From the NCBI RefSeq assembly GCF_019263745.1, contig NZ_CP077107.1:186001-250000 (forward strand): a stretch of 64,000 nt of DNA, in the 5' to 3' direction. The notes below the pieces were generated by a model. That model was not told the origin of the DNA. It searched no databases and saw only the letters and a program-made list of their open reading frames with translations. The translations under genes were made by a program, and so were the position numbers. The stretch comes from Methanospirillum hungatei (GTDB lineage Archaea; Halobacteriota; Methanomicrobia; Methanomicrobiales; Methanospirillaceae). Positions 9,395-19,180 of this stretch are shown in pieces; the stretch's first letter is position 1; each line of letters begins with the position of its first letter.

Positions 9395-9709
9395 TTAATC
9401 AGAATCAGATACAAAACTTTCACGATCGATAAATAGTCCACCAAATATCGTTCGTTCAATCATTTCTGAAACAAATCGCATTTTTTGTGCCTCTTCCATA
9501 TCACTATTTCTGTGTATCTCAGAATATAACTGGAGGCGTAGCAGCCCAAACCGCAATTTCTCTAATAGTGTGTCGTTTAGAGTGATGGCGTCACGGTAAA
9601 TGGGTTCAACAAGGTCTGGAAATTGAGTTATATCTTCCAGACATGTAACAATTTGAGAATAGATAGGAAGGTTTTCTTCCTTTCCACAAAGAACAGATAA
9701 ATAATTCAT
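9395..9709 (-). CDS. Conserved-looking small hypothetical protein
   Basis: 104 residues, not recognised. It appears mostly helical and soluble, with no membrane segment, cysteine cluster or nucleotide loop; the tail is acidic (ESFVSDSD). It lies 2 bases after the Mrp/NBP35 gene and 15 before the ACT-MBL gene, so it is almost certainly a real gene in that transcript. Confidence 0.65.
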   Translation of the reverse strand: MNYLSVLCGKEENLPIYSQIVTCLEDITQFPDLVEPIYRDAITLNDTLLEKLRFGLLRLQLYSEIHRNSDMEEAQKMRFVSEMIERTIFGGLFIDRESFVSDSD

Positions 9710-9711
9710 TT

Positions 9712-10587
9712 CTATTTTTCTACAATGCTGACCAGGTGTTCCATAACGGTGTCAACTGCTTTCCATGTCTGTGAGTCTTTCTGACGTATGATAAATGGTC
9801 GCCCTTCATCTCCGGCTTTTCTGACTTCTGGATCAAGGGGAAGACTTCCAAGGAAAGGAACGTTATGTTCCTGGGCAATACGTTCTCCTCCTCCTTTTCC
9901 AAAAAGATCCACCTCTTCACCGCAATGTGGGCAAATGAATCCGCTCATATTTTCAATGACACCTATTACTTTGAGTCCTAGTTGTTCTACAAAAGTTATG
10001 GCCTTAGTCGAGTCAAGAGTTGAAACTTCCTGAGGTGTTGTTACGATAACTGCGCCACGAAGGTTTGGTGCCATCTGTGCAATCGTTAAAGCCTCATCTC
10101 CGGTACCCGGAGGAAGATCAACTACAAGATAGTCCAGAGATCCCCATGCGGTATCTTCAAGGAATTGTTTGATGGCGCCAGATTTCATCGCCCCACGCCA
10201 GATAACTGGTGCGTGTTTTTCTGGAAGCAGGAATGCCATCGACACAACCTGTAATGATCCGGTTACTTTTACCGGGACAATTTTATTTTGATCTGCAAGG
10301 AGTTTGTGATCTTCAATTCCTAACATTTTTGGAACATTCGGTCCATGAATATCCAAATCTAAAAGACCTACCTGTTTTCCGTGATTCGAGAGGGCATATG
10401 CAAGGTTTACTGCAACAGTGGATTTACCTACTCCTCCTTTTCCAGAAAGAACAAGAATTACATGTTTCACATCAATGTCTGCTTTCGGTGGGAGATTTCC
10501 TGCAGCTGATGGGCAGCTGGCGCCGGAAGGACAGGATGAACAGTTATTATCACAGGATCCAGGAGTTGGTTTGTTCGTATCAGACAT
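9712..10587 (-). CDS. Mrp/NBP35-type P-loop iron-sulfur cluster carrier
   Basis: 291 residues from the ATG at 10587 (MSDTNKPTPG), which has GAGG nine bases upstream; an upstream ATG at 10602 lacks a comparable site. An N-terminal cysteine cluster (CDNNCSSCPSGASC) precedes a deviant Walker A SGKGGVGKST, then DLDIHGPN, DLPPGTGDE and a CPHC pair near residue 225 that holds a bridging Fe-S cluster in dimers. The family assembles and transfers iron-sulfur clusters to apoproteins, a heavy demand in methanogens. Confidence 0.93.
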   Translation of the reverse strand: MSDTNKPTPGSCDNNCSSCPSGASCPSAAGNLPPKADIDVKHVILVLSGKGGVGKSTVAVNLAYALSNHGKQVGLLDLDIHGPNVPKMLGIEDHKLLADQNKIVPVKVTGSLQVVSMAFLLPEKHAPVIWRGAMKSGAIKQFLEDTAWGSLDYLVVDLPPGTGDEALTIAQMAPNLRGAVIVTTPQEVSTLDSTKAITFVEQLGLKVIGVIENMSGFICPHCGEEVDLFGKGGGERIAQEHNVPFLGSLPLDPEVRKAGDEGRPFIIRQKDSQTWKAVDTVMEHLVSIVEK

Positions 10588-10752
10588 ATTGATCTTCCTC
10601 ATTCAGTGATTCCATATTATTCGCCTCACTTTGGCATAAATAAGATCATGATTTTCACTGTGAACCAGTATAATTTCATCTGTTTGTAAGGGCCCTAACT
10701 TCACGCTATAAATATTTAAGTCACCCATGTTGTATCAGCAGAGGGCTGCCTG

Positions 10753-11403
10753 ATGGAGAAGCGGGATATAATAGTCATTTTAGCAGCAATTATAGTGGTA
10801 TTTATAATGGCAGTAGTAGTAAAGCCAGTAATTACGGGTCAACCGGTAATCTTCCTTCCAGAGTCTCCTCCCGTAACAGAGAGTTCAGATTATGAAATTT
10901 ATCCTGAAACTCCTTACACTATTGCCCCAGTAGACACGGAAGTTGTATTAACACCTGAACAGACTCAAATACCAGAAGAAACGCAACCAATATCCACAGC
11001 AACAAATGTTCAGGCACCAACTCCGACACTTACACCAATGACCTGGCAACCAAATCCAGATGATCCGATGCCAGCAATCCAGATGACGAATTATGCCGAA
11101 ATTATTGGAAAATATACCGGTTCAACATCACCGTTCAGAATACCAACACCATACTGGGAACTCCATTATAATGTAACTCCAGCAGATATGTCAGCATCTT
11201 TTTCAATAGATGTTATAGAGAAAAGTGAAAAAGAAGAAAAGACTATCAGAACAATAAGCTGGCGTAATGGTAAGGAACCTGATCCACGTGAATTCAGATT
11301 TTTTGAAGGAGGAAAGGAGTATTATATGAGTATTCTGGCAAATCAGTTAAAAGAGTATAGGATCATAATTCAAATTCCTTTAAAATATATTCGCGATACA
11401 TAA
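10753..11403 (+). CDS. Membrane-anchored hypothetical protein, paralogue of the next gene
   Basis: 216 residues. MEKRDIIVILAAIIVVFIMAVV is an N-terminal membrane anchor, followed by a Pro/Thr-rich linker (about residues 35-95) and a small folded domain containing IPTPYWELHYNVTP. Function unknown; a surface-exposed lipid-anchored or membrane-tethered protein is inferred. A TATA-like CTATAAATATTT at 10706-10717 lies at the right distance for a short leader. The next gene starts with nearly the same 25 residues. Confidence 0.75.
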   Translation: MEKRDIIVILAAIIVVFIMAVVVKPVITGQPVIFLPESPPVTESSDYEIYPETPYTIAPVDTEVVLTPEQTQIPEETQPISTATNVQAPTPTLTPMTWQPNPDDPMPAIQMTNYAEIIGKYTGSTSPFRIPTPYWELHYNVTPADMSASFSIDVIEKSEKEEKTIRTISWRNGKEPDPREFRFFEGGKEYYMSILANQLKEYRIIIQIPLKYIRDT

Positions 11404-11411
11404 GGATGCAT

Positions 11412-13148
11412 ATGGAAAAACGGGATATTCTTGTAATTTTTGTGGCGATAATTATCGTCCTTATTATGGCGATGTATATAAAGCCGTTAGTTACGGGAAA
11501 AGAAGCGAAACTGATTCCAGATGAAATATCTGGTCTTTTTTCAAATAATAATACATCCCCTAATAACGAGAATAGGTTTGAAGAATCATCAAGATCTGAT
11601 CGTCCCTTATCACAAGTACCTCTCATTAAATCCATTACTCCGGATACTATGAAGCCTTTAGATCCTACCGCCTCGATTGATGTAATTGGAGAGAACTTTA
11701 AGGAAACAATGTTAGTTCGGGTTTTTTCGGATTCAGAAAATAAAACATATAACATAACATTAGATGGTGGGAAATTACGAGCTGAAAATTTAATGTTATC
11801 GGAAGGGAATTGGACTGTAAAAATTGTAGATACTGATTCAAATGTTACCTATAATACTCAACATATTATTCAGGTAATCCCGACTCCCACTCCTGTCCCA
11901 ACATGGGATGGTAATCCCAAACCTTTGGATATAAAAGAAAAATATGAAACAAAACCCTGGGGGCGGGTATATCCATCAGATCAGATTGTTAATACTACAA
12001 AAATGAATACCTATATTAATTTTAGTGGTGTTACAGGAGTAATTTCAAACCCAATTTCTATCCCGTATGGATATTGGGATATTATATATACGGTTGATTA
12101 TAGAACTGAAATTGCAAATCCACAAGATGACAAAGTCTTTGAATTCAATCGTCAATATAAGGAACCTAATGTTAGTTATGAAGGTAACTTTACTCTTTTG
12201 TATCTAAGTGGAAATCCAATTCCAATATTAGTACCGAATAAACAAAGAGTTGAAGGTGAAACCTCATTTAGGCCAAGTAAAGACACTGTATTAACGAAAA
12301 TTCCCAAGGATGAAGAACCAAACGCGACACCTCCATTTGAGACAGAGACAACTGAATATGAAACGGGATCTATTCCGGCATTAGTGGAGACTGTCGGTTA
12401 CATGAAACCTGTCTTTCAAATGGTTATCACCAACTTAGATGACCCAAGTGAACCTCCTATTGTCATTACTCCCAGTGGTGGTATTGATCCGTTACAATGG
12501 GATGAGGCTGTGCATAAAAAAGAAGCTGAAAAAATAATGACACAAAAAGGGAAAAAGGAATATTTTGATTCAGAGGAATATCAGGATGCATGGGAAGAAA
12601 AGTGGAGATACATAAAAGATCCAAGACCGTGGAAAGAACGAATATATGGACCAGGTAATTATACCTTTGATGTATCTACACAGAGTATCGATTCATATAA
12701 CATCCAAATATTAGTGCCCGAAGCAACCTGGACACAAAATCAGTCAGATGAGGATGTAATATCTAAAAATGAGAAAGAGAACATTCGGTTCATGCTAAAT
12801 TCCTTTGTTAATAATTTTAATGAAATAATCAGCCCGGAATATTTCAGTAATTTATCAGAATATATTGATATTCATAATTATTCTTCCGATGATATGAAAT
12901 TAATTATGAGTAATTATATGCAAGCAAGAGCAGCTGGCATTATCATTAAAGATACCATTCTCAATGATGTTTCATTACGTGGTTACCTGGGGAAAACCAA
13001 CAAACTTGTTCAAAGTACTGATGCAACAATAAAAGGAAGTTTTAAAATAGATTATAATGGATATGAGAAATACGTTCCATTTGACATAGAATTGAAGAAA
13101 GTAGATAATAAATGGAAATTTGTAAATAGCCCTGTCATTCGGTACTAA
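11412..13148 (+). CDS. Large membrane-anchored surface protein with IPT/TIG-like domain
   Basis: 578 residues from the ATG at 11412 (MEKRDILVIFVAI), matching the start of the upstream paralogue; an ATG two codons earlier is possible. After the anchor (about residues 5-25) comes a low-complexity linker, an IPT/TIG-like beta-sandwich (SITPDTMKPLDPTASIDVIGENF), a Pro/Thr spacer, then a domain with IPYGYWDIIYTVDY matching the YW segment of the first protein. The C-terminal 130 residues look like a separate mixed domain. Many NxT/S sequons suit archaeal N-glycosylation. Function unknown. Confidence 0.75.
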   Translation: MEKRDILVIFVAIIIVLIMAMYIKPLVTGKEAKLIPDEISGLFSNNNTSPNNENRFEESSRSDRPLSQVPLIKSITPDTMKPLDPTASIDVIGENFKETMLVRVFSDSENKTYNITLDGGKLRAENLMLSEGNWTVKIVDTDSNVTYNTQHIIQVIPTPTPVPTWDGNPKPLDIKEKYETKPWGRVYPSDQIVNTTKMNTYINFSGVTGVISNPISIPYGYWDIIYTVDYRTEIANPQDDKVFEFNRQYKEPNVSYEGNFTLLYLSGNPIPILVPNKQRVEGETSFRPSKDTVLTKIPKDEEPNATPPFETETTEYETGSIPALVETVGYMKPVFQMVITNLDDPSEPPIVITPSGGIDPLQWDEAVHKKEAEKIMTQKGKKEYFDSEEYQDAWEEKWRYIKDPRPWKERIYGPGNYTFDVSTQSIDSYNIQILVPEATWTQNQSDEDVISKNEKENIRFMLNSFVNNFNEIISPEYFSNLSEYIDIHNYSSDDMKLIMSNYMQARAAGIIIKDTILNDVSLRGYLGKTNKLVQSTDATIKGSFKIDYNGYEKYVPFDIELKKVDNKWKFVNSPVIRY

Positions 13149-13391
13149 AAAAATTTCTTTAATATTTTCTCATTTGGTTGAATTTTTATTAAACTGATGT
13201 TTTAATAAACTTTTATTATTTTCACATTTTCAACCGAACTAGGGGAAGAACAAACCCTGATACATGTTACTGGAAAATGTTTTCATAACGTTATATTATC
13301 AGTGAATAAGCCACAAATACAATTCAGAAATTATTGCATAATAGAAAATTACTTCATTAATTAAGAGACGAATGAGTGCGAGAAAATAAGA

Positions 13392-13775
13392 TTAAAGGAA
13401 ATCGATCTTTCTTTTTTCCATGGAATAAATGTACATCGTTTCCTTTCCTGCCTCTATTCTGTCAATGACATCGTCAGTAACGGTGACCTCAAAATTTTCA
13501 AAACTTTCAAGATCCATCATCTGAACAACATTACCGGCGATTGATATCACCTGCGCATTTCTCCTTTCAACAATAGGCGCGTATACCTTTGCTGATACCG
13601 GCTGGACAATGGACCGCTTGACGCCATCAAAAATACCCATGACATCAAGACGAGCTTTTGCAGCTCCATGTTTCCCAGGTTTGGATACAGATATTGACAG
13701 GATCTTACACGGTTCATCATCTACTAACAGATATTTTCCTTCTTTCAGCTTACCAACTTCAGTCTGCTCTTTCAT
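13392..13775 (-). CDS. Translation factor aIF5A
   Basis: 127 residues from MKEQTEVGKLKEGKY at 13775, where AAGGTG sits just upstream; the open frame continues 13 codons further without family resemblance. The hypusine loop SKPGKHGAAKAR is intact, with the modified lysine after PG. The protein rescues ribosomes stalled at difficult peptide bonds. The C-terminal half is the OB-fold. It is divergent from the phosphatase at 13859. Confidence 0.95.
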   Translation of the reverse strand: MKEQTEVGKLKEGKYLLVDDEPCKILSISVSKPGKHGAAKARLDVMGIFDGVKRSIVQPVSAKVYAPIVERRNAQVISIAGNVVQMMDLESFENFEVTVTDDVIDRIEAGKETMYIYSMEKRKIDFL

Positions 13776-13858
13776 AAAACACCTTGGGAAAAGCTGGTTA
13801 TATTTACGTGTCACCCTTACATAAATACACCGTCCGGAATAGAGATCAGGAAACCGCT

Positions 13859-14635
13859 ATGGACTTTTACTCAGTCAGTAATTCTATATTCACATTAATA
13901 CGAATAGCTATCACTCCTCTCATCGGAACACCCGAAGCTGGGGTCATTACCGGAATTGGGGCTGATGGAACTCCTACCAAGTATATAGATAAGGTTGCGG
14001 AGGATATTGCATTATCAGAACTTCGAAAAAACGGTATTTGTAATCTTCTTATTAGTGAAGAAGCCGGAAAAGTAGAAATGGATGGAGAAAAGGGGACAAT
14101 CTTTTTAGATCCAGTAGATGGTACATATAATGCAATAATGAATATCCCCTTTTATGCCGTATCTTTAGCTTTTGCGAAAGAAGGAATATTACAAGAGGGT
14201 TTTGTTGGAAATCTCGCTAACGGTGATCTATTTACCGCTAAAAGAGGTGGTGGGGCTTTTTTAAATAAAAAACCTCTTTGTGTATCTGATATTTCTGAAT
14301 TACAAGCGAGTGCCATGAGCGTATATGGAAAACATTTCCAATATGATCGGGTCATTAATCTTATCCGGAAAATCAGACGCTTCCGTCAATTTGGAGCATC
14401 AGCTCTCGAACTTTCTTATGTAGGTGCAGGTAAAATTGATGGGTTTGTTGATCTACGCCAGACCCTTCGGGCAACTGATGCAGCAGCAGGGATTCTGATA
14501 CTTGAGGAAGCAGGAGGTATTGTAAGTGATCGTGACGGAAACAGACTTGTTCTTCCTGATGAAGTCAATATTGGTAATTGTCTCGTTGGTACAAATAAAT
14601 GTCTTCACGGAAAAGTAATTGAATATCTGCGGTGA
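13859..14635 (+). CDS. suhB: IMPase-family phosphatase (fructose-1,6-bisphosphatase / NADP phosphatase candidate)
   Basis: 258 residues from the ATG at 13859. Lithium-sensitive phosphatase motifs are clear: [16 protein letters not shown] (metal-binding DPxDGT) and RATDAAAG near the C-terminus. Archaeal members act on inositol phosphate, fructose 1,6-bisphosphate and sometimes NADP. The stop overlaps the start of the NAD kinase gene (GTGATAATG), and the two activities are fused in the M. jannaschii protein MJ0917, a bifunctional NADP phosphatase/NAD kinase, so an NADP-balancing pair is plausible. Confidence 0.9.
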   Translation: MDFYSVSNSIFTLIRIAITPLIGTPEAGVITGIGADGTPTKYIDKVAEDIALSELRKNGICNLLISEEAGKVEMDGEKGTIFLDPVDGTYNAIMNIPFYAVSLAFAKEGILQEGFVGNLANGDLFTAKRGGGAFLNKKPLCVSDISELQASAMSVYGKHFQYDRVINLIRKIRRFRQFGASALELSYVGAGKIDGFVDLRQTLRATDAAAGILILEEAGGIVSDRDGNRLVLPDEVNIGNCLVGTNKCLHGKVIEYLR

Positions 14636-15462
14636 TAATGGTGCCTGTTTTATTGCACATCCTCATCGTATGCCGTCATGCTGACTCTCGTGCAGAATCT
14701 TTCTCTCAAGATGTAGAGAGATTACTCATTCAACATGGGCATTCAGTTTATAAATGTAAGAAAAACCTATTGGAGAGCACTGATTTTCTTTTTGATCCTG
14801 ATTCATCTCCAGATCTTGTTGTTGTGATTGGAGGGGATGGAACCATTCTTCTTGCAACGCAGCGAATGCCGGTTCAGGTACCGATTGTTGGTATAAATTA
14901 TGGAGAGGTTGGTTTTCTTGCAGACATTGAGCCTGATGATACTGCCGAATTGGTAAACCGTCTTTCAAAACCACTTCAGGTTGAAGCGCGAATGAGAATT
15001 GAACTTCGTTTGAATGGGGATGTTATCGGTACCGCATTAAATGAAGCATTAATAGTAACTGATCGCCCTGCAAAAATGCTCAAATTTCTTATACATATTA
15101 ATGGAAAAATAGCTGAACGATTCAGAGCTGATGGTCTTATTATCAGCACTCCAACTGGTTCTACTGCCTATGCAATGAGTGCAGGAGGGCCAATCGTAGA
15201 TCCACGGGTGGAAGGATTTTTAATGGTACCATTGGCCCCATTTATGCTTTCAAACCGACCCCATCTCATAGATTCTTCAAGGACTGTGTCAGTAACTCTT
15301 GAGGCAACAAAACCTGCAAAATTGGTTATTGATGGTCAGACAGAGATCCATCTTGAGAAAAATTGTGTTGTAGAACTTACAAAAAGCGATAGTCCTGCCT
15401 TATTTCTCGAAGCAGGACAGAATTTTTTTGAAAAGATTAATAGAAAACTACGGCATCTTTAA
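14632..15462 (+). CDS. nadK: NAD kinase
   Basis: About 275 residues; the start is GTG at 14632 or ATG at 14638. The family signatures are present: [14 protein letters not shown] (the GGDGT loop), [11 protein letters not shown], and [19 protein letters not shown]. It phosphorylates NAD to NADP using ATP or polyphosphate; a polyphosphate kinase gene lies at 26787 but no link is shown. Overlaps the upstream phosphatase by 4 bases and is co-transcribed with it. Confidence 0.95.
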   Translation: MIMVPVLLHILIVCRHADSRAESFSQDVERLLIQHGHSVYKCKKNLLESTDFLFDPDSSPDLVVVIGGDGTILLATQRMPVQVPIVGINYGEVGFLADIEPDDTAELVNRLSKPLQVEARMRIELRLNGDVIGTALNEALIVTDRPAKMLKFLIHINGKIAERFRADGLIISTPTGSTAYAMSAGGPIVDPRVEGFLMVPLAPFMLSNRPHLIDSSRTVSVTLEATKPAKLVIDGQTEIHLEKNCVVELTKSDSPALFLEAGQNFFEKINRKLRHL

Positions 15463-15520
15463 GTAAAAAAGAAAGTTTTAATTTGGTTCCTGTATGATAT
15501 CCTCCAAAGGACTGAGTATC

Positions 15521-16234
15521 ATGCAGGACACTATTAGAACACGATTTGATTATGCTGAAGCATCGAATGTATTAAAGAAAACCCTCAATTTGGATGGCTC
15601 TCCGGTTGCCTTTAAAATCTGTAAATCTGCAGAAGATATTCCAGCCGGTATGACACATATTACTGAAACAATCCGCCATTGCCAGATGGTGGATATGGCA
15701 AGGAAAAAAGGGATGATTTTTTACTCAACGGTGGAGAATCATGCCTGTATGGGAGGATCATGGGCGCTTGGGCTTCGTGAGCTTACTCAAAGTCTAAAAA
15801 CCGGAGAATTTTATTATAAACTTGGTAAATTTGATTCATGGCCTGCCTGTAAAAGAACAATTGATCGTGTTCCCCATGTTGAATCACTTACCACGCATGC
15901 TACGCTATATGCCCCCCTTGAAACAACTCCATTTGATCCTACACTTGTTTTGATTATCACGAAACCGAAATCAATGCTGAAATTGGCCCAAAGTAGTTTA
16001 TATCGTCTGGGTGGTAGAATTAATTCGAATTTCTCAGGTATTCAATCGGTATGTTCTGATGCATGTGCGCAGGTCTATCTTTCAGGGTCACCTAATTTCT
16101 CTCTTGGATGCGATGGCTCCAGAAAATTTTCAGGAATAGAAGAGAATGAAATGGTAATGGGCATTCCAATAGAAATGATACCGGAGATTGTATCCTCTCT
16201 GTCTATTGTTGTCGGAGCTGCAGGATCTTCATAA
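15521..16234 (+). CDS. DUF169 family protein
   Basis: 237 residues from the ATG at 15521 (MQDTIRTRFDY), which has AAAGGAC upstream; an ATG at 15494 lacks a ribosome site. It contains conserved cysteines at RHCQMVDMA, ENHACMGGSWALGL and SVCSDACAQVYLSG, the layout of DUF169 proteins common in methanogens and anaerobic bacteria. The cysteines suggest metal or cofactor binding; no activity is known. Confidence 0.85.
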   Translation: MQDTIRTRFDYAEASNVLKKTLNLDGSPVAFKICKSAEDIPAGMTHITETIRHCQMVDMARKKGMIFYSTVENHACMGGSWALGLRELTQSLKTGEFYYKLGKFDSWPACKRTIDRVPHVESLTTHATLYAPLETTPFDPTLVLIITKPKSMLKLAQSSLYRLGGRINSNFSGIQSVCSDACAQVYLSGSPNFSLGCDGSRKFSGIEENEMVMGIPIEMIPEIVSSLSIVVGAAGSS

Positions 16235-16308
16235 CCTTTTTTATACAAAACCTTTGATAGGAGAAGAATCTTAACAAGGGCAGAATACAGATAGGTACGA
16301 GTATCAGG

Positions 16309-16827
16309 ATGCTGAAAAAATATCCGATCTTATTTCTAATCCCTATGCTGGTTATTGGCGCCTCTGGTGCACCGGTTTATTCCGGAGAAGACCTGTTTGA
16401 GATCGGGAATGAGCATTATGCACAAGGGTCTCTTGATAAGGCAATTGAACTCTGGATGCAGGCCAAACAAATTGATCCTTCATTATCAGCGAATGCATGG
16501 TATAATACCGGCCTTGCATATGCGGCAATGAAAGATTATGAGAAAGCAATAATGGCCTGGAATGAAACAGTCATGCTTGTTCCGAATTCTTCGATGGCGT
16601 ATGATAACATGGGGACTGCATATGGTCTTTTAGGAAAATATGAAGAGGCTTCTATGGCATATGATATGGCCATTTCTATAGACCCTGATGTGGTAAAATA
16701 TCGTATTGATAAAGAACTTCTATTGAAAAGCGCTCCAAAAGAGGAAACTCCCTTATCTCCAATTTCCGCTTTTCTAGCTCTTATAACTGTTCTTGGTATC
16801 ATACTTCGATATACCGGGGACTCTTAA
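16309..16827 (+). CDS. Anchored TPR protein with N- and C-terminal hydrophobic segments
   Basis: 172 residues. A signal-like N-terminus (YPILFLIPMLVIGASGAP) precedes three TPR units (EDLFEIGNEHYAQGSLDKAI; AWYNTGLAYAAMKDYEKAI; AYDNMGTAYGLLGKYEEA), and a C-terminal helix SAFLALITVLGIILRY ends in a short tail. The arrangement suggests a scaffold outside the membrane anchored at its C-terminus. The next gene starts 22 bases after its stop. Confidence 0.82.
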   Translation: MLKKYPILFLIPMLVIGASGAPVYSGEDLFEIGNEHYAQGSLDKAIELWMQAKQIDPSLSANAWYNTGLAYAAMKDYEKAIMAWNETVMLVPNSSMAYDNMGTAYGLLGKYEEASMAYDMAISIDPDVVKYRIDKELLLKSAPKEETPLSPISAFLALITVLGIILRYTGDS

Positions 16828-16849
16828 AATTTTTGCCCAAAAGACTTTC

Positions 16850-18556
16850 ATGAGCGAAAAGATATCCTCATATATGAATACTGATTTTATTTTAAACAGA
16901 TTTTTATTTCTTACAATATCTATTACGTGTTTTTTTATCTGTATTGGATCTCCTCATCTCATAACAGGTGAATGGAGTTCTGTTGGTGGGATTGTTACTG
17001 CAGATGATACTGTCAATTTGGATATTATTGGAATAAGGATGGACATTCCCAGTTATGTAGATGCTGGAACTTATCTTCGAATTGTTGATACTGTTCGAAA
17101 CAGAGGGACACAATCAACTGGCTTTTTTTCGATTGGGTATGTATTGCAGGATGAAACCGGATCAAACCCAGATTTTTATTTAGGTAATATATCAATTCAA
17201 AACCTGGTTCCTGGTGGACAAAAATCTGTAAATGTGTCGTTTCCGATATCAATGGAGATTAAATCCGGATCATATAAACTCCGTCGAGTAATCCTCCTTT
17301 CTGATTTGATTGTGAGTTCTAAACCAGACTCCTTTATTCCGGGAAATGAAAAGGCATTATATGTCAATAATGGTCCTGAATTTTTTGGATTGGGGTATAA
17401 TGAAGAAAATTTTCTGACCGCTGAAAATGGAGAGATGCTACGATTATCGTCAACAATTGAAAACCTGAATGAAACCCATTCTGTTGAAACAAAATTATCA
17501 TATTATCTCTCCAAAACCGGTCTCATTTCTGATGATGTGATTTTTTTTGGAGAATCTGATTTCATTCAGGTAAAACCTTCTGAAAAACAGACCGTAGAAA
17601 CAATATTTCCAGTCCCTTCTGATATTGAAAATTCTGAATATTTCATAATAACATCATTTATTCCTCTTGACTTGGTGTCAGAAAATTCTGATGTATACTG
17701 GGTTTCGGATGAGTCATATTCTATTGCAGAACGTGAACCTGTTCCGACACCGGTAATATCCATTGCACCGGTAGAGCCAACCACATCTGAACCGGATATA
17801 ATGACAGTAAAAACAGACTATCCGGATGTGATGTATATTGGTGAAGGTGCAAAAATTACCGATTCGGTTACAAATATTGGAGGATCTACTGCAGGTATAG
17901 TAAGGGTTGAATACTTGGTCGCTACCCAGGATGATGGATCTAATGCCCGCCATCTCGGCTGGTGGACAATTCACAATCTGAAAGCTGGAGAGACACGCAC
18001 ATCACAAGAAACTGTTGGAATACCGGATTCTGTCAGGTCAGGTATTTACTATCTTACAAAAAAGATAACGGTTACCTCAAACCCACCTGAGAGAAATACT
18101 GCAAATAATTATTGGACCGGAAATCGTCCTGTACGTGTGGAATATAACCCTGCAGCACGGATTCCTGATCTGACTCACGTTCTTACTAAATTCCCTTGTG
18201 GTGAACCCGGGAAAGATGCAGAAATTATTGATACAATTACAAATATTGGAAATGGATGTGCTGAGCATGTAACGGTTGCCTATTACATCTCTCCATATGC
18301 GGATTTTGATCCATCAACTGCCAGATATCTGGGAATCTGGGAGATCAACAAAATCTGTGTAGGAGAGCAATTGACCAATACAATCACGGTTACTGTTCCT
18401 GGAGATCTCATGAATGGAGAATACTATTGGTTCTCAGTTATTGATCCATGTTCCTTTATGTCCTATTGTGGTGAAGAACTTCCAGAACTCGATAAATCGA
18501 ATAATGTCAATATTGGTCAGTTGGTCATTGGACCTTGTGTTTTTTGTGAATGCTGA
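16850..18556 (+). CDS. Secreted multi-CARDB-like protein
   Basis: 568 residues from the ATG at 16850 (MSEKISSYMN). A signal anchor (about residues 20-40) is followed by four immunoglobulin-like repeats of about 110 residues, each with a PSYVDAGTYLRIVDTVRNRG-type start and an NNxxN end, resembling CARDB adhesion modules. The third and fourth repeats (from PDVMYIGEGAKITDSVTNIG and FPCGEPGKDAEIIDTITNIG) are clearly related. A Pro/Thr linker divides the pairs. The protein ends CVFCEC. A cell-surface adhesion or binding role is inferred. Confidence 0.8.
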   Translation: MSEKISSYMNTDFILNRFLFLTISITCFFICIGSPHLITGEWSSVGGIVTADDTVNLDIIGIRMDIPSYVDAGTYLRIVDTVRNRGTQSTGFFSIGYVLQDETGSNPDFYLGNISIQNLVPGGQKSVNVSFPISMEIKSGSYKLRRVILLSDLIVSSKPDSFIPGNEKALYVNNGPEFFGLGYNEENFLTAENGEMLRLSSTIENLNETHSVETKLSYYLSKTGLISDDVIFFGESDFIQVKPSEKQTVETIFPVPSDIENSEYFIITSFIPLDLVSENSDVYWVSDESYSIAEREPVPTPVISIAPVEPTTSEPDIMTVKTDYPDVMYIGEGAKITDSVTNIGGSTAGIVRVEYLVATQDDGSNARHLGWWTIHNLKAGETRTSQETVGIPDSVRSGIYYLTKKITVTSNPPERNTANNYWTGNRPVRVEYNPAARIPDLTHVLTKFPCGEPGKDAEIIDTITNIGNGCAEHVTVAYYISPYADFDPSTARYLGIWEINKICVGEQLTNTITVTVPGDLMNGEYYWFSVIDPCSFMSYCGEELPELDKSNNVNIGQLVIGPCVFCEC

Positions 18557-18612
18557 TAACACATTATTTTTTATAAAAGATTTTTTTTATATTGAGGTTC
18601 CATCTGTAATTC

Positions 18613-19176
18613 ATGGCCGGCAATATTCCGGGTATATCATCTTCAATGTCTCATGGAACTAGTGGACTATTTGCGAATAAAAGTTACGGAAAGTCACATG
18701 ATGATGGAGCGGAAGAATCATTTCAAGTTGTTGAGTTTCTTCTGGGGCAGGAACATTTTGCAATAGATCTTTTTGATGTGAAAGAAGTCGTTGAATATAC
18801 ACGTATTACAAAACTACCAAATAGCCCTTCATATATTAAAGGAATCATAGATTTACGTGGTGAGATTACAACTATCATAGATTTAAAACAACAACTCGCA
18901 ATAACCTCCGGTACTGCAACAAGTGAAGAAGAAACACGAATAATTGTGTTAGATGATCGGATTACCCATTCAAAAATAGGGATTATGGTAGATGATGTGC
19001 TTACTGTATCTACCTTTAATGCTAGTCAGGTTGATGAAACAGCGACAACGGGTGATGAATCTTCACATATTCTTGGAATAATTAAGAAAAAAATAAAAGA
19101 TAAGGATAAAGAAAGCACAGAATTAGTAATCTGGTTGGATGTAAAAACGCTTCTTCAGGATATGAACCAAATATAA
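18613..19176 (+). CDS. cheW: CheW-like adaptor
   Basis: 187 residues. After a Ser/Gly-rich 35-residue N-terminus comes one CheW domain (FQVVEFLLGQEHFAIDLFDVKEVVEY; LPNSPSYIKGIIDLRGEITTIIDL; IGIMVDDVLTVSTF). CheW couples chemoreceptors to the kinase CheA. No receptor, CheA or CheY operon is visible here; a CheB-like gene is 10 kb away. It is a member of a scattered signalling set or a stand-alone adaptor. Confidence 0.92.
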   Translation: MAGNIPGISSSMSHGTSGLFANKSYGKSHDDGAEESFQVVEFLLGQEHFAIDLFDVKEVVEYTRITKLPNSPSYIKGIIDLRGEITTIIDLKQQLAITSGTATSEEETRIIVLDDRITHSKIGIMVDDVLTVSTFNASQVDETATTGDESSHILGIIKKKIKDKDKESTELVIWLDVKTLLQDMNQI

Positions 19177-19180
19177 ATTA

